Assembly (NCBI RefSeq): GCF_030066995.1
Contig: NZ_JASJAP010000005.1
Span: 248,001 to 312,000, forward strand
Reading direction: 5' to 3'
Length of the DNA: 64,000 nt
Origin: Erythrobacter sp.
GTDB taxonomy: Bacteria; Pseudomonadota; Alphaproteobacteria; Sphingomonadales; Sphingomonadaceae
Shown: piece by piece, positions 25,619 through 34,401 of the stretch
Position numbering within the stretch: the stretch's first letter is position 1
Layout of the letters: each line of letters starts with the position of its first letter
Program-made: the position numbers and the translations under genes
Notes under the pieces: generated by a model
What the model was told of the DNA's origin: nothing
Seen by the model: only the letters and a program-made list of their open reading frames with translations
The model's database searches: none

Positions 25619-26590
25619 ATGAAGTCGCGGTTCGCGGCGATGGTTGTTTCGGCGCTGAGCCTGGGCCTTGCCGGTTGCATCACGACTGTTGGCGATGACG
25701 GGCGCGCTTTGCTGCCCGAGAACACCTCGCTCGCCTACTTCCCGAAGAAAACACAGACCCAGAACCTGCTCAACGAGCTGCCTCCGCCCGAACGCCAGGT
25801 CGCGATTGCGGTTTACGGGTTCACCGATCAGACGGGTCAGTTCAAGCCCTCGGAGACCGGGCAAACGCTTTCGCGCGCGGTCACGCAAGGCGCCGGGGCG
25901 ATCCTGGTCAAAGCGCTCCAGGACGCGGGCCAGAGGTCCTGGTTCACGGTGGTCGAGCGCGAGCGTCTCGATAACCTGCTCAAGGAACGCCAGATCATCG
26001 GCGAGATGCGCAAGCGCTATCTCGGCGAAGAGCGGGTGGACCCCAACGCCCTGCCCGCGCTGCTTTTTGCCGGCGTTCTGCTCGAAGGCGGCATTGTCGG
26101 ATACGACACCAACACGGTGACTGGAGGCGCTGGCGCGGCTTTCCTTGGGATCGGCGCTCGCACGGAGTATCGCCAGGATACGGTGACGGTCTACCTGCGC
26201 GCCGTATCGGTCCGCACCGGCGAGGTGCTGGCCAACGTCCAGACATCGAAGACAATCGCCAGCCAGGCCATCGGTGCGAACGCCTACAAGTTCGTGGCGT
26301 TTCAGGAATTGCTCGAGGCCGAATGGGGCATAACCGCCAACGAGCCCGATCAGGTCGCGCTGCAACAAGCGATCGAAAAAGCGGTCTACGGGCTCGTTCT
26401 CGAAGGAGTGGAACTCGATCTGTGGCGTTTTCAGGACATGGCCGCTGCGGAAGCTCTCAGGAGCACGTATCGGGCCGAACGCGATGGGATTTATGACGCG
26501 CGCGATGTGCAGAACGCCGTGCGCAAGGCCGGCTCGCTGACCGCGCTGACCATCGTCGACAAGGAGGATAAAGACGAAGAAGAATTCTAA
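25619..26590 (+). CDS. csgG: Curli secretion channel lipoprotein CsgG
   Basis: A 323-residue outer-membrane lipoprotein matching CsgG, the nonameric pore through which unfolded curlin subunits leave the cell. The lipobox LAGC places the lipidated Cys at position 20. Family landmarks are VAIAVYGFTDQTGQFKPS, TQGAGAILVKALQDAG, WFTVVERERLDNLLKERQII, the transmembrane-hairpin region VLLEGGIVGYDTNTVTGGAGA and YRQDTVTVYLRAVSVRTGEVL. The frame permits starts at 25601 and 25604; the ATG at 25619 is chosen because it gives a compact lipoprotein signal and has a GGGGG about nine bases upstream. The acidic C-terminus (DKEDKDEEEF) is a local feature. Confidence 0.94.
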   Translation: MKSRFAAMVVSALSLGLAGCITTVGDDGRALLPENTSLAYFPKKTQTQNLLNELPPPERQVAIAVYGFTDQTGQFKPSETGQTLSRAVTQGAGAILVKALQDAGQRSWFTVVERERLDNLLKERQIIGEMRKRYLGEERVDPNALPALLFAGVLLEGGIVGYDTNTVTGGAGAAFLGIGARTEYRQDTVTVYLRAVSVRTGEVLANVQTSKTIASQAIGANAYKFVAFQELLEAEWGITANEPDQVALQQAIEKAVYGLVLEGVELDLWRFQDMAAAEALRSTYRAERDGIYDARDVQNAVRKAGSLTALTIVDKEDKDEEEF

Positions 26591-26623
26591 AGGGCATCGT
26601 TACCCCGCCCCGAAGGAATACGG

Positions 26624-26653
26624 GCGCGCTTCAAAGAAAAAGAAAGCGCGTTT
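26624..26653 (+). terminator. Weak hairpin between csgG and the first curlin gene
   Basis: CGCGCTT and AAGCGCG form a seven-base stem with a 12-base A-rich loop, followed by only three T. It may act as an attenuator separating the low-level channel genes from the highly expressed fibre genes; this is inferred from position. A ribosome binding site for the next gene lies 130 bases further on. Confidence 0.35.
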
Positions 26654-26793
26654 CACGGTCGCAAAAAGAGAAGCACGCAAAGGAGCTGCCACTCCGATGC
26701 GTGCAGTGTGTAATTGCGGTGATGCAAGGCACCCGGCGTTCTGTTGCGCCGTGGTGAATCCTTGCCATCGCCTATTGAAGAAGGTGATGCAAG

Positions 26794-28881
26794 ATGAAAA
26801 CGTCCGTGCTTCTGAGCGCCTCGGCCCTGGCGCTCGCAATGGGCTCCCCGGCCTTTGCTCAAGCCAACCAATCGCAAATCGACCAAACCGGCACCGCAAA
26901 CGATGCCCTCGTTACGCAAGCGGGCGTCGAAAACGTGTCCGATGTCGAACAGGACGGGGAGAACAACACAGCCATCGTCACCCAGCGCGATCTCGAACCG
27001 GGCACGGTCGGTTTCAGCACACCGGCGAACGCGTCGGACGTGCAGCAGTTCGGTCAGGGCGGGTATGCCCTGGTTGACCAGACGACACGCGAAGCCGGCG
27101 GTCCGGGCAACTCGGCGAAGATCACCCAATACGGTGTCGACGGGGCGGCCGGCAGCGGTGCCCAGGCCACTCCTGCGATTGTGCCGGTGGCAGATTTCGT
27201 GCCCGGTTCGGATCCGGCCAACAACCTTGCGATCATCGTCCAGTCGGCTGGAACGGCTGGCGGGCCCAACACCGCCACGATCACCCAGGGCGCCCCCGGT
27301 GACCCCGTGTATGGCAATGGGGCGTATATCGATCAGTTCGGCGATGGCAACGCTTCGGAAATCAACCAGCAAGCGCTGGGCGCGGGCGCCATCAACATCC
27401 AGAGCGGGCAGAACAACACCTCGTTCATTACACAGAACGATGGCACCTTGACCCAGTCGATCGGCGGCGGTCTCGATGCGCCGTTCGACCCCGAGGCGAC
27501 CGTCACCCAGGTCGGCAACTTCAACACCTCGTTCGTGAACCAGGATGCAAACCCCAATGGTGGGTCTCGCAACCTTGTCGTCGACGTTCTTCAAACCGGC
27601 GACGACAACATGTCGTCGATCGACCAGAACGCCAATGGACCGGGCTTCACCGGCACGTATCGCGCCAACGTGATCCAGACCGGCAGCTCAACCTCGGATG
27701 TCGTGCAAACCGGCGATGGGCAGGGCATCCGCAACTTCCGCGCGACCGTCACTTCCGACGATTCAAGCTCGGTCATCAACCAGATTGGCAACGGCAGCAA
27801 CAGCGGCGATCTCGACGCGACGCTCGTCCAGACCGGCGGTTCGACGTCTTTGATCAATCAGACCGTCGACACAACCACGCCGGGCGGAACCCCGCAGGCG
27901 GGCTTCATCGACGCCGATGTTACGCAAGCGAACGGCGCAACGGCGCGGATCAACCAGACGGTTCTGGGCGATTCCTCTGGCGGTCAGGAAGCGATCGTCA
28001 ATCAGAACGGTATGAGCACGGTCGAGATCGACCAGACCTTCATCGATCGCACCGGGCCCGATTTCTCGCGCGACTTCGTGGCCGATGTCACCCAGTCGGG
28101 CACCGACAACCTGACCAGCATCCTCCAGCAGGATCAGGGCGCGGCCAACATCAACACCAACGGCACTCCCGATCTGTCCGACGATGTGGGCGACGCCAAT
28201 GTTTCAGCAACGGTGCTGCAGAGCGGGAACAGCAACGACATCTTCGTCAGCCAGTTCAACCGCAACCAGGCGGTCGACATCACGCAAAGCGGCGATGCCA
28301 ACCTGATCGACGCGTTGCAGGACGGCGTCGGTAACGCGCTGACGGTCACGTCGCAGTCCGGTAACGATAACAGCATTTTCAGCATCCAGAACGGAGGCGG
28401 CACCGGGACGGTCACGCAAGGGGGGAGCAACAACACCACCAACCTGACGCAAACCGGCAGCTCCAACCAGCGGGCGGTGATCGATCAGCTCGGCACGATG
28501 AACACAGCCAACGTGCTGCAGCAAGGGACGGCGCGTCAGGAAGACGCGTTCATCACCCAGCTCGCCGACCTCAGCAATTCCACGGCGAGCATCACCCAGA
28601 ACGGCGCCGCCGATGGTCTGCGCTCGGACAATCTTGCCAGCATTGTGCAGGGTGGCGGTGACAACAACACCTCGACCATCGTGCAGACCGGTCGCGAAAA
28701 CGTGGCCCTGTCCGAGCAGATGGGCTCCGACCTGTTCTCAAGCATCATGCAGACGGGTTTCAATAACACCGCGCTGGTGGGGCAGGCCGGGAATGGTCAC
28801 AGCTCAACCATCACCCAGACGGGCAATGGCAACACCGCCTCTGTCTCGCAGGGTGGGGCTGCCCTTCCCACAGCTCCGTAG
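26794..28881 (+). CDS. Giant curlin-repeat protein 1
   Basis: A 695-residue secreted protein built almost entirely of curlin repeats with the Q-x-G-x-x-N-x-x-x-[VI]-x-Q spacing, for example IDQTGTANDALVTQ and VEQDGENNTAIVTQ. A signal peptide (residues 1-22, ending AFA) precedes the repeats. Each repeat should form one strand-turn-strand rung of an amyloid beta-solenoid, as in CsgA, which is only about 150 residues with five repeats. Here the repeats run nearly end to end and are interrupted by fixed non-repeat inserts such as LEPGTVGFSTPAN, REAGGPGNSA, FDPEA and GPGFTGTY. Those inserts recur in the next protein, so the two are tandem paralogues. It lacks charged-residue richness and Cys. It is the probable fibre subunit secreted by CsgG. 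Confidence 0.88.
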   Translation: MKTSVLLSASALALAMGSPAFAQANQSQIDQTGTANDALVTQAGVENVSDVEQDGENNTAIVTQRDLEPGTVGFSTPANASDVQQFGQGGYALVDQTTREAGGPGNSAKITQYGVDGAAGSGAQATPAIVPVADFVPGSDPANNLAIIVQSAGTAGGPNTATITQGAPGDPVYGNGAYIDQFGDGNASEINQQALGAGAINIQSGQNNTSFITQNDGTLTQSIGGGLDAPFDPEATVTQVGNFNTSFVNQDANPNGGSRNLVVDVLQTGDDNMSSIDQNANGPGFTGTYRANVIQTGSSTSDVVQTGDGQGIRNFRATVTSDDSSSVINQIGNGSNSGDLDATLVQTGGSTSLINQTVDTTTPGGTPQAGFIDADVTQANGATARINQTVLGDSSGGQEAIVNQNGMSTVEIDQTFIDRTGPDFSRDFVADVTQSGTDNLTSILQQDQGAANINTNGTPDLSDDVGDANVSATVLQSGNSNDIFVSQFNRNQAVDITQSGDANLIDALQDGVGNALTVTSQSGNDNSIFSIQNGGGTGTVTQGGSNNTTNLTQTGSSNQRAVIDQLGTMNTANVLQQGTARQEDAFITQLADLSNSTASITQNGAADGLRSDNLASIVQGGGDNNTSTIVQTGRENVALSEQMGSDLFSSIMQTGFNNTALVGQAGNGHSSTITQTGNGNTASVSQGGAALPTAP

Positions 28882-28897
28882 GCCGAGCTCAATCGCA

Positions 28898-28925
28898 GGC
28901 GGGGGGCGCCTCTAAGGCCCCCGCC
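28898..28925 (+). other. G/C-rich hairpin after curlin gene 1
   Basis: GGCGGGGG and CCCCCGCC form a stem about 15 bases after the stop codon. No T run follows. It probably stabilises the 3' end of the curlin message or partly terminates transcription before the next curlin gene. Confidence 0.5.
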
Positions 28926-28981
28926 CACATTCCGTCATTCACGTTTCACAAGTCACCTTTCACAATTCAGGGGAAACAATC

Positions 28982-31039
28982 GTGAAAAAGATAATTCTAG
29001 CAGGCGCCTCCATACTGGCGCTCTCGACAGCCTCGTCAGCCTTTGCGCAGGCGAGCGATTCCGACATCACCCAGACCGGTTCGGGTAACACCGCGGCGGT
29101 CTCGCAGACCGGCAATGAGAACGATTCCGATATCGATCAGGACGGCACGGACAACTTCGCGTCGGTTACGCAAAACGATGACGAGCCGGGCATTGCCGGG
29201 TTCAGCGTTCCGGCCAACAAGTCGGAGATCAACCAGACCGGTGATGCGGGCTATGCGCGTGTCGATCAGTTCTCGGAGGAAGCCGGTGGCCCTGGCAACT
29301 CGGCTACCATCAACCAGAACAGCATCGACGGATCGAGCGCCGGGACGAGCGGCAACGCATCGTTAGACGTCATCGTGAACGACGATGGCACGTTCAACAA
29401 CTCGGCGATCATCACGCAGGTTTCCACCAGCGCGGGCGGTCCCAACACCGCGATCATCAATCAGGGTCAGGTTGCCGATACTTTCGGCACCCAGGCGGAA
29501 ATCTTCCAGACCGGCGACAACAACGTATCGGCGATCGATCAGAACGCCCAGGGCGCGAGCGCGTTCAACAGCCAGTCGGAAAACAACAACATCTCGGACA
29601 TCGTGCAGACCGACAGCACGCTGCAGCAATCTTCGGGAACCGAGCCGGACAAGGCCTTCGACCCGGAAGCCTATGTGGTCCAGACGGGTGGCGACAACAC
29701 CTCGTTCGTCACGCAGACCGCTGGTGACGGCGATCGCAACATTGCGGCCGATGTGACCCAAAGCGTGGGCGGCAACACCTCGGATGTGAACCAGCAAGCC
29801 ACCGGCGCTGGTTTCACCGGCGTTCTGGGCGCACGGGTCATCCAGGCGGACGGTTCCACGTCCGACCTCGACCAGATCGCAACCGGCGACAACGCGAAGA
29901 ACATCTTCGCCACCATTCGTCAGAACGCTTCGACGTCGAACGTAAACCAGGTGGCATCGGGCGACGATTCCAAGTTCCTCGACGTCGACTCCCGCCAGTC
30001 GGGTGGGTCGTTTTCGACGGTCAATCAGACCGCGTCGGGCACCGGCGCAACGGTCATCGATGCCATCATCCGTCAGGACAACGGATCGACGTCGACGATC
30101 AACCAGACCGCAGCGGGCGCCAACTCCGGCAACCTGTTCGCCAGCGTCGATCAGGATAACGGGGCGATCTCGAACATCACCCAGAACGCGTTCGGCGACG
30201 GGTCCAACACCGCCGACGCTTTCGTCACGCAGAATGGCGCGAGCACCTCGAACATCACGCAGACCTTCGACAATGATGGCACCGCCAGTTTCTCGGCGAC
30301 GGTCAATCAGGAAGGCGTCGGAAACCTGTCCAACGTCACCCAGCGCGATGAGGGCTTTGGCCAGATCGGCAACGCGGATGGAGGCCTTGTCGCCGAAGTC
30401 AATCAGACGGGCGATGGAAACCTTTCGAACCTGATCCAGGAAAACAAATCCGCCTTTGCCGACATCGACCAGACCGGCGACGGCAACGAAGTGCTCGCTT
30501 TCCAGGGCACCGCTGGCAACAATCTCACCGTGCTCCAGTCTGGCAACGCGAACTACTCGGAAAGCGACCAGCGCGGCCTGAACAACACCGCCGATGTTCT
30601 GCAGTCGGGCGATGGCGCTGAATCGTATATCGACCAGGACGGGCGCAACGATTTTGCCTTCGTTGACCAGCTCGCCGGTTCGGACGGTTCGGTCTCGCGG
30701 ATCAATCAGATCGGCGCGGGCGGGCCGCAGTCCTGGAACAACGCGAACGTCACCCAGAGCGGTTTGCTCAACACCTCGCTGATCGAGCAGGGTGGCTTTG
30801 GCGGTGACGCCGATGTCCTTCAGTCTGGCGAGAACAACTCCAGCACCATCACGCAAAACGGCACCCTGTCCGGTTTCGGCAACACCGCCGACGTGACCCA
30901 GTCGGGCGACGCCAACCAGTCGGACATTCTCCAGAACGGTTGGGGCAACAGCGCGACGGTAACGCAGTCGAGCGACAACAACGCCTCGAACGTAACGCAG
31001 CTGGGCAATGGCCACACCGCAACCGTGATCCAGAACTGA
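28982..31039 (+). CDS. Giant curlin-repeat protein 2
   Basis: A 685-residue secreted curlin-repeat protein, paralogous to the one upstream. The signal peptide ends at residue 22 (AFA). The repeats follow the same Gln/Gly/Asn ladder (ITQTGSGNTAAVSQ, IDQDGTDNFASVTQ). The inserts DEPGIAGFSVPAN, EEAGGPGNSA, SAGGPNTA, AFDPEAYVVQ and GAGFTGV occur in the same order as in protein 1, which shows tandem duplication with later divergence. Repeats towards the C-terminus are shorter and more regular (VTQSGDANQSDILQNGWGN). The start is a GTG preceded by AGGGGAAA. As a second major subunit it could co-polymerise with, or replace, protein 1 in the fibre. Confidence 0.88.
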   Translation: MKKIILAGASILALSTASSAFAQASDSDITQTGSGNTAAVSQTGNENDSDIDQDGTDNFASVTQNDDEPGIAGFSVPANKSEINQTGDAGYARVDQFSEEAGGPGNSATINQNSIDGSSAGTSGNASLDVIVNDDGTFNNSAIITQVSTSAGGPNTAIINQGQVADTFGTQAEIFQTGDNNVSAIDQNAQGASAFNSQSENNNISDIVQTDSTLQQSSGTEPDKAFDPEAYVVQTGGDNTSFVTQTAGDGDRNIAADVTQSVGGNTSDVNQQATGAGFTGVLGARVIQADGSTSDLDQIATGDNAKNIFATIRQNASTSNVNQVASGDDSKFLDVDSRQSGGSFSTVNQTASGTGATVIDAIIRQDNGSTSTINQTAAGANSGNLFASVDQDNGAISNITQNAFGDGSNTADAFVTQNGASTSNITQTFDNDGTASFSATVNQEGVGNLSNVTQRDEGFGQIGNADGGLVAEVNQTGDGNLSNLIQENKSAFADIDQTGDGNEVLAFQGTAGNNLTVLQSGNANYSESDQRGLNNTADVLQSGDGAESYIDQDGRNDFAFVDQLAGSDGSVSRINQIGAGGPQSWNNANVTQSGLLNTSLIEQGGFGGDADVLQSGENNSSTITQNGTLSGFGNTADVTQSGDANQSDILQNGWGNSATVTQSSDNNASNVTQLGNGHTATVIQN

Positions 31040-31085
31040 CCGGTCCGGCCGGCGGTCCAGAGCCGTCGGCCGACCCATTTTTCAA
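31040..31085 (+). terminator. Hairpin and T run after curlin gene 2
   Basis: CGGCCGGCGG and CCGTCGGCCG form a stem with one weak pair just after the stop, followed by ACCCATTTTT. This is a plausible partial terminator between curlin genes 2 and 3. Confidence 0.5.
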
Positions 31086-31106
31086 GCGCTCCCATAGGAG
31101 AAAACC

Positions 31107-32699
31107 ATGAAGAAAATTGCACTTATCAGCGCCTCGGCCCTCGCGCTTTCGATCAGCGGCGCGGCCCTCGCGCAGCAGGCGCCTGTCACCGCCACACCGC
31201 TCAGCCCCGGCGTTGCGGACTGCACCACAACGGGCACGGGCGATTGCTCTGACGTTGAGCAGACCGGCACCGGCGAAACGGCCAGCGTCAGCCAAAGTGG
31301 AACCGGCACCTCGGTTTCGGACATCGACCAGACCGGCACCGGCAACACGGCGACGGTCACACAGACAAGCACCGCCGGGAATGCGAACGAATCCCTGATC
31401 ACGCAAGGCTCGGCAGCCGTGAACGCCGAGGCCAGCGTGAGCCAGACCGGCGAGGGCAACCTGTCGCTCGTTAATCAGGCGGGTGACGACATTACAGCCA
31501 CCGTCGTCCAGGATGGCTCGGGCAACAGCTCCGAGGTCGATCAGCGCGTCTTCTCCGACTTTTCGTCGGTAGCGGTCAGCCAGTTTGGCGATGCAAACGC
31601 CTCGGAAATCACCCAGACCGATGACGGCGCAAGCGTGAACGTGACCCAGTCGAACTTTCTTCCCGGATCGACCGGCAACAGCTCCGTTGTCACGCAAACC
31701 GGCGAAGGGGCGAACGTCTCGGTGATCCAGACCGGTCAGGAGAACGCCTCGGAAGTCGGCCAGAGCGCAAACAACGCAAACGTGTTCGTCACGCAAAGTG
31801 GCACTCAAAACGAATCCTTTGTGGATCAGGCGGGCGCCTTCACCAATGTCAGCGTGACCCAGACGGGCAACCGCAACCGATCGGAAGTGGACCAGGCTGG
31901 GCTTGGCGCCACCATTAATGTCGATCAGAACGGAAACGACAACCGCTCGATCGTTGAGCAGACCGCGCTCGGCGCGCTGGTCGATGTCGATCAGGTCGGA
32001 GACGACAATCTCTCCACCCTCGATCAGCTAAACGGCGGCGCCCTGGCCCGGGTTGACCAGACCGGCAACGACAACGAGGCGATCATTCGCGAACGCGCGG
32101 AAGCGTCGAGCGCCACGATCACCCAGACCGGTGACGGCAATTATGGCGCGATTGGTCAGGCGGATGCCTTTCAATTCACCTTTGGTGGAAACATCGAGTT
32201 CGACAGCGCCTCGATCACCCAGGAAGGCAACGGCAACCAGGGCACGATCCGCCAGTACGGCCGCTTCCAGCAGGCCTCGATCACGCAGATCGGCAACAAC
32301 AACACCGCTGGCGACAGCGCGGGCGCCGTTGGCATCCGCCAGGTCGGTATCGGTCAGGTTGCCAACGTGTTGCAGCAAGGCGATGGCAACAACTCCGTCG
32401 TTCAGCAGGGCACCGGCAGCACGTTCTTCGTCGGCAGCGGCTCGAGCATGGACAATGTCGCGGACGTCAACCAGAGCGGCGACAACGGTGTGTCCACGAT
32501 CATGCAGGACGGCAACAACAACACCGCCCTGCTCGAACAGCTCGCCGGGGGTGAAGGCAACGAATCCGTGATCATGCAAGGCGGCTTCGACAACTTCGCC
32601 AGCGTGCGTCAGGGCGGCGTCGCCGACTTCTCGAGCGTCGACCAGAACGGCACCGGCAACTCGGCTGTCGTTGCTCAGAACGTTCCGGTCAGCCCCTGA
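31107..32699 (+). CDS. Large curlin-repeat protein 3
   Basis: A 530-residue secreted curlin-repeat protein with a signal peptide ending at residue 22 (ALA). After a short non-repeat region with two Cys (GVADCTTTGTGDCSD) the Gln/Gly/Asn ladder begins (VEQTGTGETASVSQ, IDQTGTGNTATVTQ). It lacks the long inserts shared by proteins 1 and 2, so it is a more distant relative with a more uniform solenoid. A middle section, QADAFQFTFGGNIEFDS, breaks the pattern and may form a loop. A TAGGAG lies before the ATG. The Cys pair near the N-terminus is unique among the four and could tether or cap the subunit. Confidence 0.87.
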   Translation: MKKIALISASALALSISGAALAQQAPVTATPLSPGVADCTTTGTGDCSDVEQTGTGETASVSQSGTGTSVSDIDQTGTGNTATVTQTSTAGNANESLITQGSAAVNAEASVSQTGEGNLSLVNQAGDDITATVVQDGSGNSSEVDQRVFSDFSSVAVSQFGDANASEITQTDDGASVNVTQSNFLPGSTGNSSVVTQTGEGANVSVIQTGQENASEVGQSANNANVFVTQSGTQNESFVDQAGAFTNVSVTQTGNRNRSEVDQAGLGATINVDQNGNDNRSIVEQTALGALVDVDQVGDDNLSTLDQLNGGALARVDQTGNDNEAIIRERAEASSATITQTGDGNYGAIGQADAFQFTFGGNIEFDSASITQEGNGNQGTIRQYGRFQQASITQIGNNNTAGDSAGAVGIRQVGIGQVANVLQQGDGNNSVVQQGTGSTFFVGSGSSMDNVADVNQSGDNGVSTIMQDGNNNTALLEQLAGGEGNESVIMQGGFDNFASVRQGGVADFSSVDQNGTGNSAVVAQNVPVSP

Positions 32700-32713
32700 G
32701 CGTGGCCGCCTGA

Positions 32714-32758
32714 TCGGTCGGGTGAGACGACCACCGCGTCTCACCCGGCTGATCACGC
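32714..32758 (+). other. Long hairpin after curlin gene 3
   Basis: GGGTGAGACG and CGTCTCACCC form a perfect ten-base stem. It extends outward through imperfect pairing of TGATCGG with GCTGATCA, and no T run follows. Like the hairpins after curlin genes 1 and 2, it probably protects or ends the message. Confidence 0.5.
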
Positions 32759-32824
32759 TTCAAGCCTCATCGCTCGCACCGGGGTCGACGGTGAGCCAAG
32801 TGTATCTTTCCAGGATTCGCTTCC

Positions 32825-33559
32825 ATGTTCGGAACAGGATATAAGCCAGCCATGCGTTCCAAGATGACTTCACTGCGAGCCCTAGCCGCTGCGGCGTTGG
32901 TCCTCTTGCCCGGCGCGCTGGCGGCCCAGTCGCTCGATCCCGCCAGCGACGTCGAGATCGCTTCGGACACTCTGGAACGCCCGGAACGGGCCGCGGATTC
33001 AGGCGTGTTCATCACGCAGATCGGAGTGAACAACCGCGCCAGCACCGCCCAGTCCAGCGCCCGTCAGTTCGTTCAGATCGGGCAGGATGGCGATGACAAC
33101 CAGGCGAGCGTTTTACAGGCCGATGACGGCGACCACTTTGCCCAGATCCTGCAGGATGGCGATGCGAACCTTGTCGAACTGAGCCAGCAGGGCACCGGCG
33201 CGACGACGCTGCTGCTCGCGCAGCAGGGCAACGGCAACAGCGTTCTGCTGTCGCAAAGCGATTTCGGCGGTGACGGTAGTGTGGCCGCGATTGCCCAAGC
33301 GGGAGTCGGCAACAGCATCGAGCTGACACAAAGCGGCAGCAACAATCAGGCAAACCTGCTTCAGACAGGCGACAACAATTCGATGATCGCCGAACAGTTT
33401 GGCAACGGGAACCGACTGACCTGGACCCAGACAGGCTCCAACCTCGGCCCCGCGCCCGCCGGGCAGGGGACACGCGTGACGCAGACCGGTGGCCAGGTGA
33501 TCGAGATCACCCAGAGCTCGGGCGGAGGGGTGGCCTTTGCGCCGCCGCCCTCCAATTAA
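32825..33559 (+). CDS. Small curlin-repeat protein, possible nucleator
   Basis: A secreted curlin-repeat protein of about 235-244 residues, far smaller than the three upstream. After the signal peptide comes a non-repeat lead of about 40 residues. About ten imperfect rungs follow (FITQIGVNNRASTAQ, IGQDGDDNQASVLQ, LTQSGSNNQANLLQ). The tail ends in TQSSGGGVAFAPPPSN. Some rungs carry hydrophobic runs (TTLLLAQQGNGNSVLLSQ) unlike the polar giant subunits. Its size and divergence suggest a CsgB-like nucleator or a minor cap subunit; this is inference. The start may be ATG 32825 or ATG 32852; the latter gives a more compact signal peptide but a poorer ribosome-site spacing. Confidence 0.82.
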   Translation: MFGTGYKPAMRSKMTSLRALAAAALVLLPGALAAQSLDPASDVEIASDTLERPERAADSGVFITQIGVNNRASTAQSSARQFVQIGQDGDDNQASVLQADDGDHFAQILQDGDANLVELSQQGTGATTLLLAQQGNGNSVLLSQSDFGGDGSVAAIAQAGVGNSIELTQSGSNNQANLLQTGDNNSMIAEQFGNGNRLTWTQTGSNLGPAPAGQGTRVTQTGGQVIEITQSSGGGVAFAPPPSN

Positions 33560-33603
33560 GGCTCTGCCGATTGTGGCCGTTGGCGAATAAGGGAGGCCAT
33601 GAC

Positions 33604-34401
33604 GTGCAAAGCGTCTTTTCGCAGCGGACAATCCTTGGGCTGATCGGCGTCGGGCTCGTCTCGCTGCCTGGGCTCTGCGCCGCTCAGGACGCTTCCCCGC
33701 CAGACGAAGGGCCCAGACCCAGCCAAAGCCGCACGCAAGTCGTCCAGATCGGCGAGCTCGCGCCCGATGAAACCGCCCAGCCGCCTGTACAGCCACCTGT
33801 GCAAACGATCTGGACCGATCAGGTGAGCGATGGACACAAGCGCGCCGACATCACTGAAAGCGCTGTTGGTCCGGCGCCGGATGAAAGCGGCCTTGCCACC
33901 GATCAGGTCAGCCCTGGCGAAGCCGTGAACCAGCCGGTGCCGCAGCTCAGCACCGCGGAGATGAGCCGCCTTCTGGCCCAATTGCCCGAAGCGGACCGGC
34001 AGATCGTCCTGGACGCGGTCGAAGGCGCCGACATTTGCGCAGACCCGCCCGACATCGAGGCCGTCATCGCGTTCTGCGAGCGGCGCCTGGAGACGCGCTC
34101 GGAAGAGTTCGCGGGGACGCGCGCGCCGGTCTTGTCGGCGGAAGAGCGGTTGCTTGGCAGCGGGCTTGAGGACGAGCCGGCGCTGAGCCTTGAAAGCGCT
34201 GTCGACCGGCTGGCGCGCAATGGCGGCCGCGCGGACGACCCTCAAAGCCAGGCGATCGCATCGGTGGCGCTGACCGCGAGCCTGACCCCCACACCGCAGG
34301 CCGAGGAACCGGGTGCAGGCACCGGCGGGGAAATTGCGCCGGAAACGCAGGCGCTCGTCGATGCGATCGTCCAGCAGGTTGGCAATGGAGGCGGATTGTG
34401 A
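33604..34401 (+). CDS. Secreted protein of unknown function in the curli locus
   Basis: A protein of about 265 residues with a signal peptide (VQSVFSQRTILGLIGVGLVS to CAAQ). A long Pro/Gln/Asp-rich, probably disordered stretch follows to about residue 115. A predicted helical segment then reads LSTAEMSRLLAQLPEADRQI, followed by two Cys (ADICADPPD, IAFCERR) that could pair. A Gly/Pro/Glu-rich tail closes it. It does not look like CsgE or any other curli protein that I know. The GTG at 33604 has GGAGG seven bases upstream; an upstream TTG at 33571 is less likely. It overlaps the csgH-like gene by four bases, so a role in curli secretion or fibre quality control is likely but unproven. Confidence 0.72.
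   Translation: MQSVFSQRTILGLIGVGLVSLPGLCAAQDASPPDEGPRPSQSRTQVVQIGELAPDETAQPPVQPPVQTIWTDQVSDGHKRADITESAVGPAPDESGLATDQVSPGEAVNQPVPQLSTAEMSRLLAQLPEADRQIVLDAVEGADICADPPDIEAVIAFCERRLETRSEEFAGTRAPVLSAEERLLGSGLEDEPALSLESAVDRLARNGGRADDPQSQAIASVALTASLTPTPQAEEPGAGTGGEIAPETQALVDAIVQQVGNGGGL

Noticed and set aside
29363..31078. A 571-codon minus-strand frame opposite curlin gene 2
   Set aside because: The periodic nature of the curlin repeats keeps the opposite strand open. The predicted product only mirrors that period.
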